A DNA stretch of 64,000 bases, taken from DASZFV01 sp036494575. GTDB taxonomy: Bacteria; Myxococcota_A; Polyangia; Fen-1088. Each line of letters starts with the position of its first letter. Within the stretch, counting starts at the first letter, position 1. The notes beneath the pieces were generated by a model. The model saw nothing but the letters and a program-made list of their open reading frames with translations, did not search any database and was not told the DNA's origin. The stretch is taken from assembly GCA_036494575.1 (NCBI GenBank), contig DASXOE010000154.1, positions 1 through 64,000 on the forward strand, in the 5' to 3' direction. Below are positions 9,916-17,106 of the stretch, piece after piece. The translations under genes and the position numbers were made by a program.

Positions 9916-9953
9916 AAGGGAGGCTGTGCTCACCGCGCAGCCTCCCTTTTTTT
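9916..9953 (+). terminator. Rho-independent terminator of fmdB-groESL
   Basis: A perfect 11-bp stem AAGGGAGGCTG/CAGCCTCCCTT (9916-9926 / 9938-9948) with an 11-nt loop runs into a run of seven T (9947-9953). It lies 19 nt after the groEL stop. It also separates groEL from the convergent DyP peroxidase gene; the A residues on the left side are too few for a strong opposite-strand signal. Confidence 0.92.
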
Positions 9954-9987
9954 GTGCGAGCGCGTCTAACGGCGTCTAAGACGGCGT

Positions 9988-10863
9988 CTAGACGCCGAGC
10001 GCGCGCAGGTCGAGCCGATCGTCGCGGAGGGGCGGGCACCAGAAGTAGCCGCCGGTGACGGCGCGCGAGATGCTCAGGAGGGCGTCGGCGACGCCATCGT
10101 CGAGGCCGGCCATTCGGCGCAGGATGCGCTCGTAGGAATCGAGCGTCGCCGCGTAGGCCACGAAGTAAAGGCCGTGCTCGCGCACGTCGCCCCAGGGCAT
10201 CGAGCGGCGCAGCAGGAACGCGTTCGGCTCGTAGCTCTCTTGCGCCGTACGCTTGACGTGCGCCGAGACGGGCGCGCTCGCGAGCTCCTCGTTCGACTCG
10301 CGATCGCGGCCGAAGACGTCATTGCGCGCCTTCTGCGAGAGGCGCTCGAAGCCGCCCAGATCGTGAATCCACTTCTGCGTCGCCACGAAGCAGCCGCCCG
10401 TGCGCTGCGGGGCAGTCCCGAACGCCACCTCGACGGCGCGCTCACCCTTCGGATTCTCCGTGCCGTCCTCGAACCCGGTGAGGTCGTGCCCGCCGCCGTA
10501 TACGAACGACGGAATGTCCTCGTCGACCCGAACGTAGTCGCCGAGGCTCAGGATCACGCGGCGCGCGCGCAGGAGGATCTCGCCCGCGTCCGTGCCGCCC
10601 AAGAAGAGCCAGATCGCGCCTTGCGTCGACGGAAACGTTCCGCCGGGGCCGTGGATCTCGGGGAAGGCGCGCAGGCCGTCGACCTGTTTGCCGAGCGCGC
10701 GCACGAGCGGCTCGCCGATGCCGACGATGAGGTGATCGTCGAGCGCGAGCGCGTCGAGGCGCGCGGCGACGTCACGCGGTTTCGCGTCGCGAGTGAGACC
10801 GAGCGTGACGAAGCGCCCGGCCGCCGTGGGCGGAGTGAGGATCGCGGGTTGCCAGCTCGCCAC
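9988..10863 (-). CDS. DyP-type haem peroxidase
   Basis: 291 residues. Dye-decolourising peroxidases bind haem and use H2O2 to oxidise phenolics, dyes or lignin-like compounds; bacterial ones can also be encapsulin cargo. Seen: the family GxxDG motif as GFEDGTENP (residues 130-138, with Asp133 the distal catalytic acid), a candidate proximal haem His202 in VSAHVKRTAQES, and Arg220 in the FLLRRSMPWG block. No signal peptide is visible, so it is probably cytoplasmic. No encapsulin shell gene is near, and no C-terminal cargo peptide is obvious. It stands alone, convergent with groEL. Confidence 0.92.
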   Translation of the reverse strand: MASWQPAILTPPTAAGRFVTLGLTRDAKPRDVAARLDALALDDHLIVGIGEPLVRALGKQVDGLRAFPEIHGPGGTFPSTQGAIWLFLGGTDAGEILLRARRVILSLGDYVRVDEDIPSFVYGGGHDLTGFEDGTENPKGERAVEVAFGTAPQRTGGCFVATQKWIHDLGGFERLSQKARNDVFGRDRESNEELASAPVSAHVKRTAQESYEPNAFLLRRSMPWGDVREHGLYFVAYAATLDSYERILRRMAGLDDGVADALLSISRAVTGGYFWCPPLRDDRLDLRALGV

Positions 10864-10944
10864 GGCCGAAGTCTAGTTCACATCGCGGGCACATCGTGAG
10901 CACATCGTGAGCATGGCGGGCGGACATGCCGAGATCACCGGCCA

Positions 10945-11634
10945 CTACCAAGGCAGCTCGTTGCCCTTCGCGTGCCAGAACTTCCCACTGCTCTCCGCGT
11001 TCGCGCGCTCGATCGTGCCGACGATGCGCGCGACGGCGTCGAGGATCTCCTCGGGCGCGCCTTCACCGCCCATCTCCGTCTTCACCCACCCGGGGTGCAG
11101 CGCCAGCGCGATCCCGCCGAAGCCCTTCACCTCGTGCGCGATGTTGCGCGTGGCCATGTTGAGGGCGGCCTTCGACATCCGGTACGCGTAGCCGCGGCCG
11201 CTGCCGTTGTCGGCGATCGAGCCCATGAGGGACGTCACGTTGACGACCTTGCCGCGGGCGGCGCGGAGGTTCGGGAGCAAGGAGCGCGTCACGCGGATCG
11301 CGCCGAGGGCGTTCACGTCGAAGCAGCGTAAGGCTTCCTCCGCGTCGAAGGTCTGCAGCGACGTGCTCCACTTGCCGCTGACGCCGGCGTTGTTGATGAG
11401 GACGTCGACGGCCGCGTCGCCGATGGCGGCTGCCAAAGCGCGAGCCTGATCGTCGCTGCGCACGTCGAGCCCGTGGAGGCGCACTTTTCCGACGGAGTCG
11501 CGCGACAGCGCCTCGAGCTCGACGGCCTCGCTCGGCTTTCGCGCCGTGGCCCACACCTCGTCGCCGCGCGCGGCGTAGGCGCGCACGAGCCCGAGGCCCA
11601 AGCCTCGATTCGCTCCCGTGACGACGACTCTCAT
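10945..11634 (-). CDS. Short-chain dehydrogenase/reductase (SDR)
   Basis: 229 residues, classical SDR size. Seen: the cofactor motif TGANRGLG (residues 6-13), NNAG (81-84), the catalytic Ser135 in VTSLMGS, and Tyr151/Lys155 in YRMSK. The C-terminal LHPGWVKTEMGG block matches the C-factor/carbonyl-reductase-like subgroup, whose founding member in Myxococcus is the CsgA C-signal protein; that link is a family resemblance only. Start at ATG 11634 gives a 4-nt ATGA overlap with the upstream frataxin gene, so the two are translationally coupled. A longer upstream frame has no support. Confidence 0.92.
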   Translation of the reverse strand: MRVVVTGANRGLGLGLVRAYAARGDEVWATARKPSEAVELEALSRDSVGKVRLHGLDVRSDDQARALAAAIGDAAVDVLINNAGVSGKWSTSLQTFDAEEALRCFDVNALGAIRVTRSLLPNLRAARGKVVNVTSLMGSIADNGSGRGYAYRMSKAALNMATRNIAHEVKGFGGIALALHPGWVKTEMGGEGAPEEILDAVARIVGTIERANAESSGKFWHAKGNELPW

Positions 11635-11981
11635 GGCGCTCCCTCCTTCGCGGCGGCAATACGGACCTCGACGCCAGCCGCTTCGCGCGTCGTGTCCTCG
11701 ACGAGCTTCGCGAGCTCGATGCCCAGCTTGCGATCGTCCATCCACACGCGGCGCGCCGCGTCCCAGTCGAAGTGCCAGGCGCGGTCGCGGAAGGCGACCC
11801 ACAGCTGGCGCACTGCGGGTTGCGGCGTCAGCATCAACCGCACCTTCTCATTGAACAGCACCGTGAGCGCGCCCTGGGAGACCGTGACCTCCGCGAGGTC
11901 AGGGTCGACGTCCTCGAAAGCGCGGTCGACGCGATCGTAGGTGTCGTCGAGCAGGTCCCGGTAGGTCTTCTCGTCGATCAT
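11631..11981 (-). CDS. cyaY: Frataxin-like iron donor protein CyaY
   Basis: 116 residues. The pattern matches CyaY along its length: an acidic first helix (TYRDLLDDTYDRVDRAFEDV), the strand SQGALTVLF, then VRQLWVAFRDRAWHFDWD, and a final helix with a LxKLVEDTTREAAG pattern. Frataxins bind iron through the acidic ridge and tune Fe-S cluster assembly on IscS/IscU. No isc or suf genes are in the window. Overlap by 4 nt with the SDR gene suggests shared expression, an unusual partnership. Possible alternative: a distant frataxin-fold protein without iron function. Confidence 0.82.
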   Translation of the reverse strand: MIDEKTYRDLLDDTYDRVDRAFEDVDPDLAEVTVSQGALTVLFNEKVRLMLTPQPAVRQLWVAFRDRAWHFDWDAARRVWMDDRKLGIELAKLVEDTTREAAGVEVRIAAAKEGAP

Positions 11982-12015
11982 GGGGTGCTCGCTTCCGTGG
12001 TCTGTCGTTTCGCGG

Positions 12016-13446
12016 TCAACGCGGCAGCGCCGTCCAGAAATCGAAGCCGGCGCGCCGCACGAGCACGGGCACGCTGTCGCCGGGCTTGTAGGTCTTGAGG
12101 GCCGCGCCGAAGTCCGCGGGCGTGCGCACGCCCGCGCCGCCCACGCGCAGGATGACGTCGCCCGTCTTCAAGCCCGCCTGTGCCGCGGCGCCGCGTTCGG
12201 ACATCTTGCTCACGGCGATGCCGCGGCCGCCCGGCAGCCCAGCGCTGCTCCCGGCCGGCAGCTCACGCACCTCGAGATCCTCGCCGCCACCGGCGCCGAG
12301 CTCGCGCGGGCGCCCGCAGCTCGACGGATGGATCGGCGGCGGCGCCTTCGTTGGCGCGAGGCGCGGCACGACCTCCCGATCGATGCGCTTGCCCTCGCGC
12401 AGCAGCGCGACCTTGATGCGCGCGCCTGGAATGCTGAGCTGGGCGTCGATCTTGAGGTCCTCGCTGGTGGCGATGGGCGTCCCGTTCCACGCGACGACGA
12501 CGTCGCCGGCCGCGAGGCCGGCCGCCTCGGCGGGCGAGCCCTTGCCGACGCTCGCGATGAGCGCGCCGCGCGCCGACGGCAGCTTGAGCGCCGCCTCGAG
12601 GGCCGGATCGATGGGCTGCGCGTCGACGCCCAGCACGGCGCGCGGCGCGACGCCCTTGTCGTGCAGGCGTGGCAGCAGCGACTTCGCGATGTTGATGGGG
12701 ATCGCAAAGCCGATGCCTTGGGCGGGCTGCAGCGGGTGGCCGGCCCAAAACGCTGCGCTGATGCCGATGACGGCGCCCGCTACATCGATGAGCGGGCCGC
12801 CCGAGTTGCCGACGTTGATCGAGGCGTCGGTCTGGATGAAGAACGAGTAGATGTCCTGCTCGTTCGCCTCGCGCAGCGTCGAGCGGTCGACGACGCGCTC
12901 CTTGGCCGAGACGATGCCGGCCGTCACGCTGTGGTTGAACCCGAAGGGGTTGCCGATCGCGACGACGCGCTCGCCGACGCGGACGGCGTCGGAGTCGCCG
13001 AGCGGCAAGATCGGCAACGGCGTGGGCGACTCGACCTTGAGCAACGCGACGTCCGTCGGCGCGTCGGCGCCCACGACGCAGGCGGGCAGCTCGCGTCCGT
13101 CGTAGAGGCGAACACGAAGGTCGACGACGTTGCGCACGACGTGCTCGTTCGTGACGATGAAGCCGGCTCTGTGAATGATGAAGCCCGTGCCGATCGAGGT
13201 CTTGCCGGCCTCTTCCGAGGGCGCGCCCGTCTCCTCGACCGTGCCGCGGACGTGCACGACCGCGGGCCGCGCGCGATCCGCGAGGTCGGCCAGATCGGCC
13301 AGGTTCGGACCCCGGCCAGCTTTGCGGCGCGGCTGGTCGGTCCACAGCGCGGCGTCGCGCTCGCCGCGCGCCGGCGCCCCGGACGCCGTGGCGAGCGCGA
13401 GGGCCAGCGTGAGGGCGACGGGGGGGAGCGACGGCAGGAGGCGCAT
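12016..13446 (-). CDS. HtrA/DegP-like periplasmic serine protease with two PDZ domains
   Basis: 476 residues. Trypsin-fold S1C protease for envelope protein quality control. Signal peptide at residues 1-24. Catalytic triad: His102 (IVTNEHVV), Asp132 (APTDVALLKV) and Ser215 (NVGNSGGPLID). PDZ1 occupies about 285-365 and PDZ2 about 395-475; the spacer between them (about 370-400) is Pro/Ser/Gly-rich with an isolated Cys. The protease domain begins after a Gly/Arg-rich linker. Single gene, followed by nothing on the same strand until the frataxin gene 34 nt on. Part of the DegP/DegQ/DegS superfamily; two PDZ domains favour DegP/DegQ. Confidence 0.93.
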   Translation of the reverse strand: MRLLPSLPPVALTLALALATASGAPARGERDAALWTDQPRRKAGRGPNLADLADLADRARPAVVHVRGTVEETGAPSEEAGKTSIGTGFIIHRAGFIVTNEHVVRNVVDLRVRLYDGRELPACVVGADAPTDVALLKVESPTPLPILPLGDSDAVRVGERVVAIGNPFGFNHSVTAGIVSAKERVVDRSTLREANEQDIYSFFIQTDASINVGNSGGPLIDVAGAVIGISAAFWAGHPLQPAQGIGFAIPINIAKSLLPRLHDKGVAPRAVLGVDAQPIDPALEAALKLPSARGALIASVGKGSPAEAAGLAAGDVVVAWNGTPIATSEDLKIDAQLSIPGARIKVALLREGKRIDREVVPRLAPTKAPPPIHPSSCGRPRELGAGGGEDLEVRELPAGSSAGLPGGRGIAVSKMSERGAAAQAGLKTGDVILRVGGAGVRTPADFGAALKTYKPGDSVPVLVRRAGFDFWTALPR

Positions 13447-13492
13447 GCGCCGCCGAAGCTTACGCCATCGTCGCCGCGAGCGGCGCGCCCGC

Positions 13493-13846
13493 CTACTTCA
13501 AGCTGGCGTGGCGCTCGGCCACGCCGAGCAAGCGGCGCAAGCGGCGCTTCTCCGACGGCGAGAAATCGTCTTGCGCGGCGCCGGCGTCCGGTGGCGCCGC
13601 GGGGAGCCGCGCCTCGTGCTCGCCCTGTTCGGTCTTGTTCCGTTGGCCGATGTGGCGCTTGACGTCGTCGACGAGCGGCTCGGCCGCCTGCTTCGTGCCG
13701 TCGACGAGCTCTTGCGACTCCTTGGTCTGTCCGATGGCGTGCAGGTGCTCGAACAGCGTGCGCGAGCCCAGCTTCACGGTTGCTCCGAACCAGGCGAGCA
13801 CGACGAACGCCGCCAGGCTCATGCAGAGCTTCAGCAACCGGAACAT
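13493..13846 (-). CDS. Small membrane-anchored protein, unknown function
   Basis: 117 residues. One N-terminal membrane segment (about residues 6-24, LCMSLAAFVVLAWFGATV) is followed by a charged soluble region with a probable amphipathic helix (TKESQELVDGTKQAAEPLVDDVKRHI) and an acidic Pro/Ala linker, ending in a basic helix EKRRLRRLLGVAERHA. No recognised family. It is 46 nt upstream of the HtrA gene on the same strand and may be co-transcribed. The hydrophobic pattern supports it as a real gene. Confidence 0.65.
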   Translation of the reverse strand: MFRLLKLCMSLAAFVVLAWFGATVKLGSRTLFEHLHAIGQTKESQELVDGTKQAAEPLVDDVKRHIGQRNKTEQGEHEARLPAAPPDAGAAQDDFSPSEKRRLRRLLGVAERHASLK

Positions 13847-13856
13847 GGGTGATTTC

Positions 13857-14039
13857 CTAGCGCAGGATTTGGCTGTCCGACCGGAAGACGATCCGACCCG
13901 AGGACGGCACGTCCTGAACGGCGCGCAGCCGACGCTGCAGGCCGGGCACGGCGCCGCGCCGTCGCACGGGCGTGATCAGGACCGACCCTCGGGGCACGCG
14001 GCGCGCGCCGGTTTCAGCGTTGAATATTTCGCCCAGCAT
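13857..14039 (-). CDS. Possible small basic protein, unknown
   Basis: A 60-codon frame ending 10 nt before the next gene on the same strand, with GGGAGG about 10 nt upstream of its ATG. The protein is Arg-rich (RRVPRGSVLITPVRRRG) with no recognised domain. The spacing suits an operon gene, but in DNA this GC-rich short open frames are common, so it is kept with low confidence. Confidence 0.38.
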   Translation of the reverse strand: MLGEIFNAETGARRVPRGSVLITPVRRRGAVPGLQRRLRAVQDVPSSGRIVFRSDSQILR

Positions 14040-14122
14040 GGAGCACCTGACCTCCCATCATCATCGGTGCCCCGATGCCGTCAAATTTTTTGGTCGGCGA
14101 CGGCGCCGGCGGGCGCGCGGCT

Positions 14123-15016
14123 CTACTTGTCGTCGGGGGTCGGCACGAGGTCGGCGCCGGTCTCCTTGGCGAGCTTCTCGAGGCGCTCGCGCGCGGCGCG
14201 CTCGATGAACCAGACGATGAGGATCGAGACGTTGTAGAGAAGAAACAGCGGCCCCGCCATGAGGACCTGCGAGAGCACGTCGGGTCCCGGCGTGAGAATG
14301 CCGCCCACGACCGTCGACAAGATGAGCGCGTACTTGTTGAACTTCCAGAGCTGGCGCGCCTTGACGAGCCCCAGCCAACCCAGCACGGCGAGGATGACGG
14401 GCAACTCGAAGGCCACGCCCGTGCCGAGCAACATCGCCAGCATGAAGCCGACGACCTCGTCCATCATGATCGTGGGTTGAATCACGAAGTCGTCGAAGTG
14501 CTCGGCGAAGGACAGCATGTACGTCAGCGCCGGCGTACACAGGACGAAGTAGCCGAAGAGCGCGCCGCCCAGGAAGCAAAGCGCCGTGGCGATCGTCACG
14601 CCCAGCGCCATGCGCTTTTCCTTCTTGTACAGGCCGGGCGCGATGAACTTCCACAGCTCCCAGAACACGAACGGGCTCGCGATGAGCAGCGCGCCGTACA
14701 TCGCGAGCTTCGTGTAGACCCAGAACGGCTCGGTCGGGCCCGCGAAGTTGAAGGTCGGGGTCGTCCCGTGCAGGGCAACGGTCCACGCCTGGCGCGCCGG
14801 GCGCGTCAGGATCGAGAAGTACTTCTTGACGAACACGAACGAGCCGCACATCGCGACGAAGAACACGATCGCGGCGTTGCGCAGCCGCAGGCGCAGCTCG
14901 GACAGATGCTCGACGAAGCTCATGCGCGCGTCGTCCGAGCTCGCGGGTTCGGCCGTCCCGTTCGAGACGTTGCCTTCAGGGGTCACGGGTACGGCGACCG
15001 GTTTTTGCGTCGACAA
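14123..15016 (-). CDS. tatC: Sec-independent protein translocase TatC
   Basis: 297 residues, a six-helix inner-membrane protein that recognises twin-Arg signal peptides. Seen: MSFVEHLSELRLRLR at residues 32-46, the FWELWKFIAPGLYKKEKR block with the conserved Glu, and a late TPGPDVLSQVLMAGPLFLLYN helix pair. A polar N-terminal extension of about 30 residues precedes the conserved start; a shorter start at M32 is possible. tatB lies 21 nt upstream on the same strand, forming a tatBC unit. tatA is not in the window. Confidence 0.96.
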   Translation of the reverse strand: MSTQKPVAVPVTPEGNVSNGTAEPASSDDARMSFVEHLSELRLRLRNAAIVFFVAMCGSFVFVKKYFSILTRPARQAWTVALHGTTPTFNFAGPTEPFWVYTKLAMYGALLIASPFVFWELWKFIAPGLYKKEKRMALGVTIATALCFLGGALFGYFVLCTPALTYMLSFAEHFDDFVIQPTIMMDEVVGFMLAMLLGTGVAFELPVILAVLGWLGLVKARQLWKFNKYALILSTVVGGILTPGPDVLSQVLMAGPLFLLYNVSILIVWFIERAARERLEKLAKETGADLVPTPDDK

Positions 15017-15037
15017 AAGGTGTTGTCCTAGGCGGGG

Positions 15038-15958
15038 CTACGGCTTCTTCTTGTCCGCGGGGACAGTCGGAAGCGGGGGCGCGCCGGTGGGGCGGGGGGC
15101 ACCGGCCGGACGCAGGCCCGGCAGGTGAGGAGGAGGCGGCGGCGTACCGCTCGACGAGGTCGGAATCAGGTCTTCCTCCCTGAGGATCTGCGTCGTGTTC
15201 GAAGCGCTCTCGCCGATCTTCGGCGGGGTCGCCAGCGGAGCGGCCGACGCCGCGGGCTTCATCGCGCCGCGGACCGCATCGGGACGCGCGACCGTGCCCG
15301 TGGGCGGAAGACCCGGCGCGGCGGCGGGCTTCGCCGGCGTCAAAGGCTTGAAGGGACTGGCCGGCTTGACCGCCGCATCGAGCGGCCTTTGGGGCGGCGA
15401 CGCCGGTTTTGCGACCGGCGCCTCGGGTGGTGGCGTCGGCACGTCGTCGAGGGTCGCGCCACGGGCCGGAGCGGTCTGCACGACCGTGTCGTTCGGGCCG
15501 TGGTTGGGCGTGGGCAAGGCCGGCGTGGCTGGCATCATGCCCGCCACTGGCTTGCTGACGTCATCGAGCTTGTTGCCGTCGAGCTTGACGTTGTCCGCCG
15601 GCCCGTCGGGCGGTATGGGGAGGCCGCCTTGGGTCTCGGCGGCGAGCGCCGAAACCGCCTTGGCCGCTGCCTCTGCCTCCTCGAGAGCCCGCTTGGCGGC
15701 CTCCTCGCGTTCCTTCGCCCATTGGTCCCGCCGCTTGAGCTCGTCGGGGTGCAGCGTGACGGCGTCGCGCAGGTCCTCGAAGGGCTTGCGAAACGTCTCG
15801 TCGAGCGCGATCTCGTTCTTCACGTCCGAGGTCGCCTTGCGGATCTCGCGGATGAGCTTGCCCAGCCCGGCCGCGAGGTCGGGGAGCTTCGAAGGGCCGA
15901 GAAAGATGAGGGCGAGGAGGAGAATGACGGTGATCTCGCCCATCCCGAGATTGAACAC
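15038..15958 (-). CDS. tatB: TatB-like translocase subunit with long Pro-rich tail
   Basis: 306 residues, nearly twice the usual length. The N-terminus VFNLGMGEITVILLLALIFLGPSKLPDLAAGLGK gives the TatA/B membrane helix, the FLGPxKLP hinge and the start of the amphipathic helix, followed by a charged helix region to about residue 110. The remaining ~190 residues are Pro/Ala/Lys-rich low complexity. The GTG start at 15958 is preferred over the internal ATG because TatB proteins begin MF(D/N)xG. It lies just upstream of tatC. Assignment as TatB rather than TatA rests on the Glu after the first Gly and the pairing with tatC. Confidence 0.85.
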   Translation of the reverse strand: MFNLGMGEITVILLLALIFLGPSKLPDLAAGLGKLIREIRKATSDVKNEIALDETFRKPFEDLRDAVTLHPDELKRRDQWAKEREEAAKRALEEAEAAAKAVSALAAETQGGLPIPPDGPADNVKLDGNKLDDVSKPVAGMMPATPALPTPNHGPNDTVVQTAPARGATLDDVPTPPPEAPVAKPASPPQRPLDAAVKPASPFKPLTPAKPAAAPGLPPTGTVARPDAVRGAMKPAASAAPLATPPKIGESASNTTQILREEDLIPTSSSGTPPPPPHLPGLRPAGAPRPTGAPPLPTVPADKKKP

Positions 15959-15977
15959 GATCCTGTATTTACCTCGA

Positions 15978-17048
15978 TCACCCCGCAGAGACAACGTGAG
16001 CGGTCGTTTCGGCGCCCGACGCGAACAGGGAGATCTGGCGGGGCGGCCCGAGCGGGTAGGTCTCGACGCCGCGCGCCCGCAGCGCCTCGGCGAGCTCGTC
16101 GCCGGGCGCGTGCGACAGCCCCACCTCGCGTGCGCCCGTGGCTTCGACGTAGCGGAGGAGGCCCGCGAAGTCGGCGCGATCGGCCAGCACGACGCCGTGA
16201 TCCGCGCCGGCGCGCGCGAGCTCGAGCGGATCCGCCGCGTGTCCCGAGACGAGGATCGCAACGGGCGCCTCGAGGCGCCCGAGCCCGGTCGCGTCGCGCG
16301 CCGACGGCGGCCAGAGCAGCGCCTCGCCCCGGCGGAGCTTGCCGTCGAAGCGCTGCAGGGGCGGCGCGACCAGCCCGGCGCGCGCGTAGGCGGCGGCCGC
16401 CTGGATGGCGGCGCGCGCCGCGCGCACGGGAACGCCGGCTTCGACGAGCGTCGCCGCGACCGCGAGCGCCGACGTCGGCGCCTCGACGAGCACGAGAGGC
16501 GCGCTGCCCCGCGCCAGGACCTCGAGCACGAGCCGCCGAACCTCGGCGAGCGCGTCGACGACGGCCGGGAACGAGAAGCGCCGCGCGCCGAACGTCGCAT
16601 CGAGGCAGAGGGCGTCCGCGGGGCGCACGGCAGGCGTGTCGCCGGGGCCGATGACGCCGGCGTATAGGACGCGGGTGGCGGAGCTGCCCGATGCGCCGAT
16701 CTCGCAGAGCAGCGACGCCGCGCCCGGGGCGTGACCCGAGGGGAAGAGCTCGAGGCGGAGGTCGCCCAGCGTGAACGGGCGGCCCAGGCCCGCCAGCAAG
16801 GCGTGCGCGCGCAGCCGCGCGCCGGGCGCGCCGAGGAGCGCGAGCGTCGTCTCCGTCGTGAGAATCTGCCGGCGGCCGTGTCGCGCGCGCGGCAGGGCTC
16901 GAGCCGCGCGCGGCTCGAGCGCCGATGCGCCCGACAAGAAGATGAGATCGGCGCCCGCGCTGGCGTCGCACGCGAGGATCGTGCCCTGCACGCGGATGCC
17001 CCCTCGATAGACGAAGGCGCGGGGCTGGCGCTTGCCGGAGGGGACCAC
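15978..17048 (-). CDS. Metallo-beta-lactamase-fold protein lacking the first metal motif
   Basis: 356 residues from GTG 17048. It resembles the MBL-fold mRNA-3'-end-processing/ligase-associated exonuclease family: SGHAPGAASLL (motif like AGHxxGSA), VLYAGVIGPGDTP and DALCLDATFGARRF (motif like DATYG), then a beta-CASP-like second half. At the position of the HxHxDH metal motif it reads LSGASALEP, so all four ligands are gone. It is therefore probably catalytically dead for metal-dependent hydrolysis, or works differently. It precedes tatB on the same strand by 19 nt, so it may share the tat transcript. Confidence 0.75.
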   Translation of the reverse strand: MVPSGKRQPRAFVYRGGIRVQGTILACDASAGADLIFLSGASALEPRAARALPRARHGRRQILTTETTLALLGAPGARLRAHALLAGLGRPFTLGDLRLELFPSGHAPGAASLLCEIGASGSSATRVLYAGVIGPGDTPAVRPADALCLDATFGARRFSFPAVVDALAEVRRLVLEVLARGSAPLVLVEAPTSALAVAATLVEAGVPVRAARAAIQAAAAYARAGLVAPPLQRFDGKLRRGEALLWPPSARDATGLGRLEAPVAILVSGHAADPLELARAGADHGVVLADRADFAGLLRYVEATGAREVGLSHAPGDELAEALRARGVETYPLGPPRQISLFASGAETTAHVVSAG

Positions 17049-17106
17049 TTGGGGACGCCACTATATGTTGCCGATGCCCGATCGTCGCCTGTAAGCTCGC
17101 GTGCCG

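Noticed and set aside
12016..13662. A large + frame opposite the HtrA gene (11980-13662)
   Set aside because: Shadow of the protease gene; no motif, composition typical of antisense.
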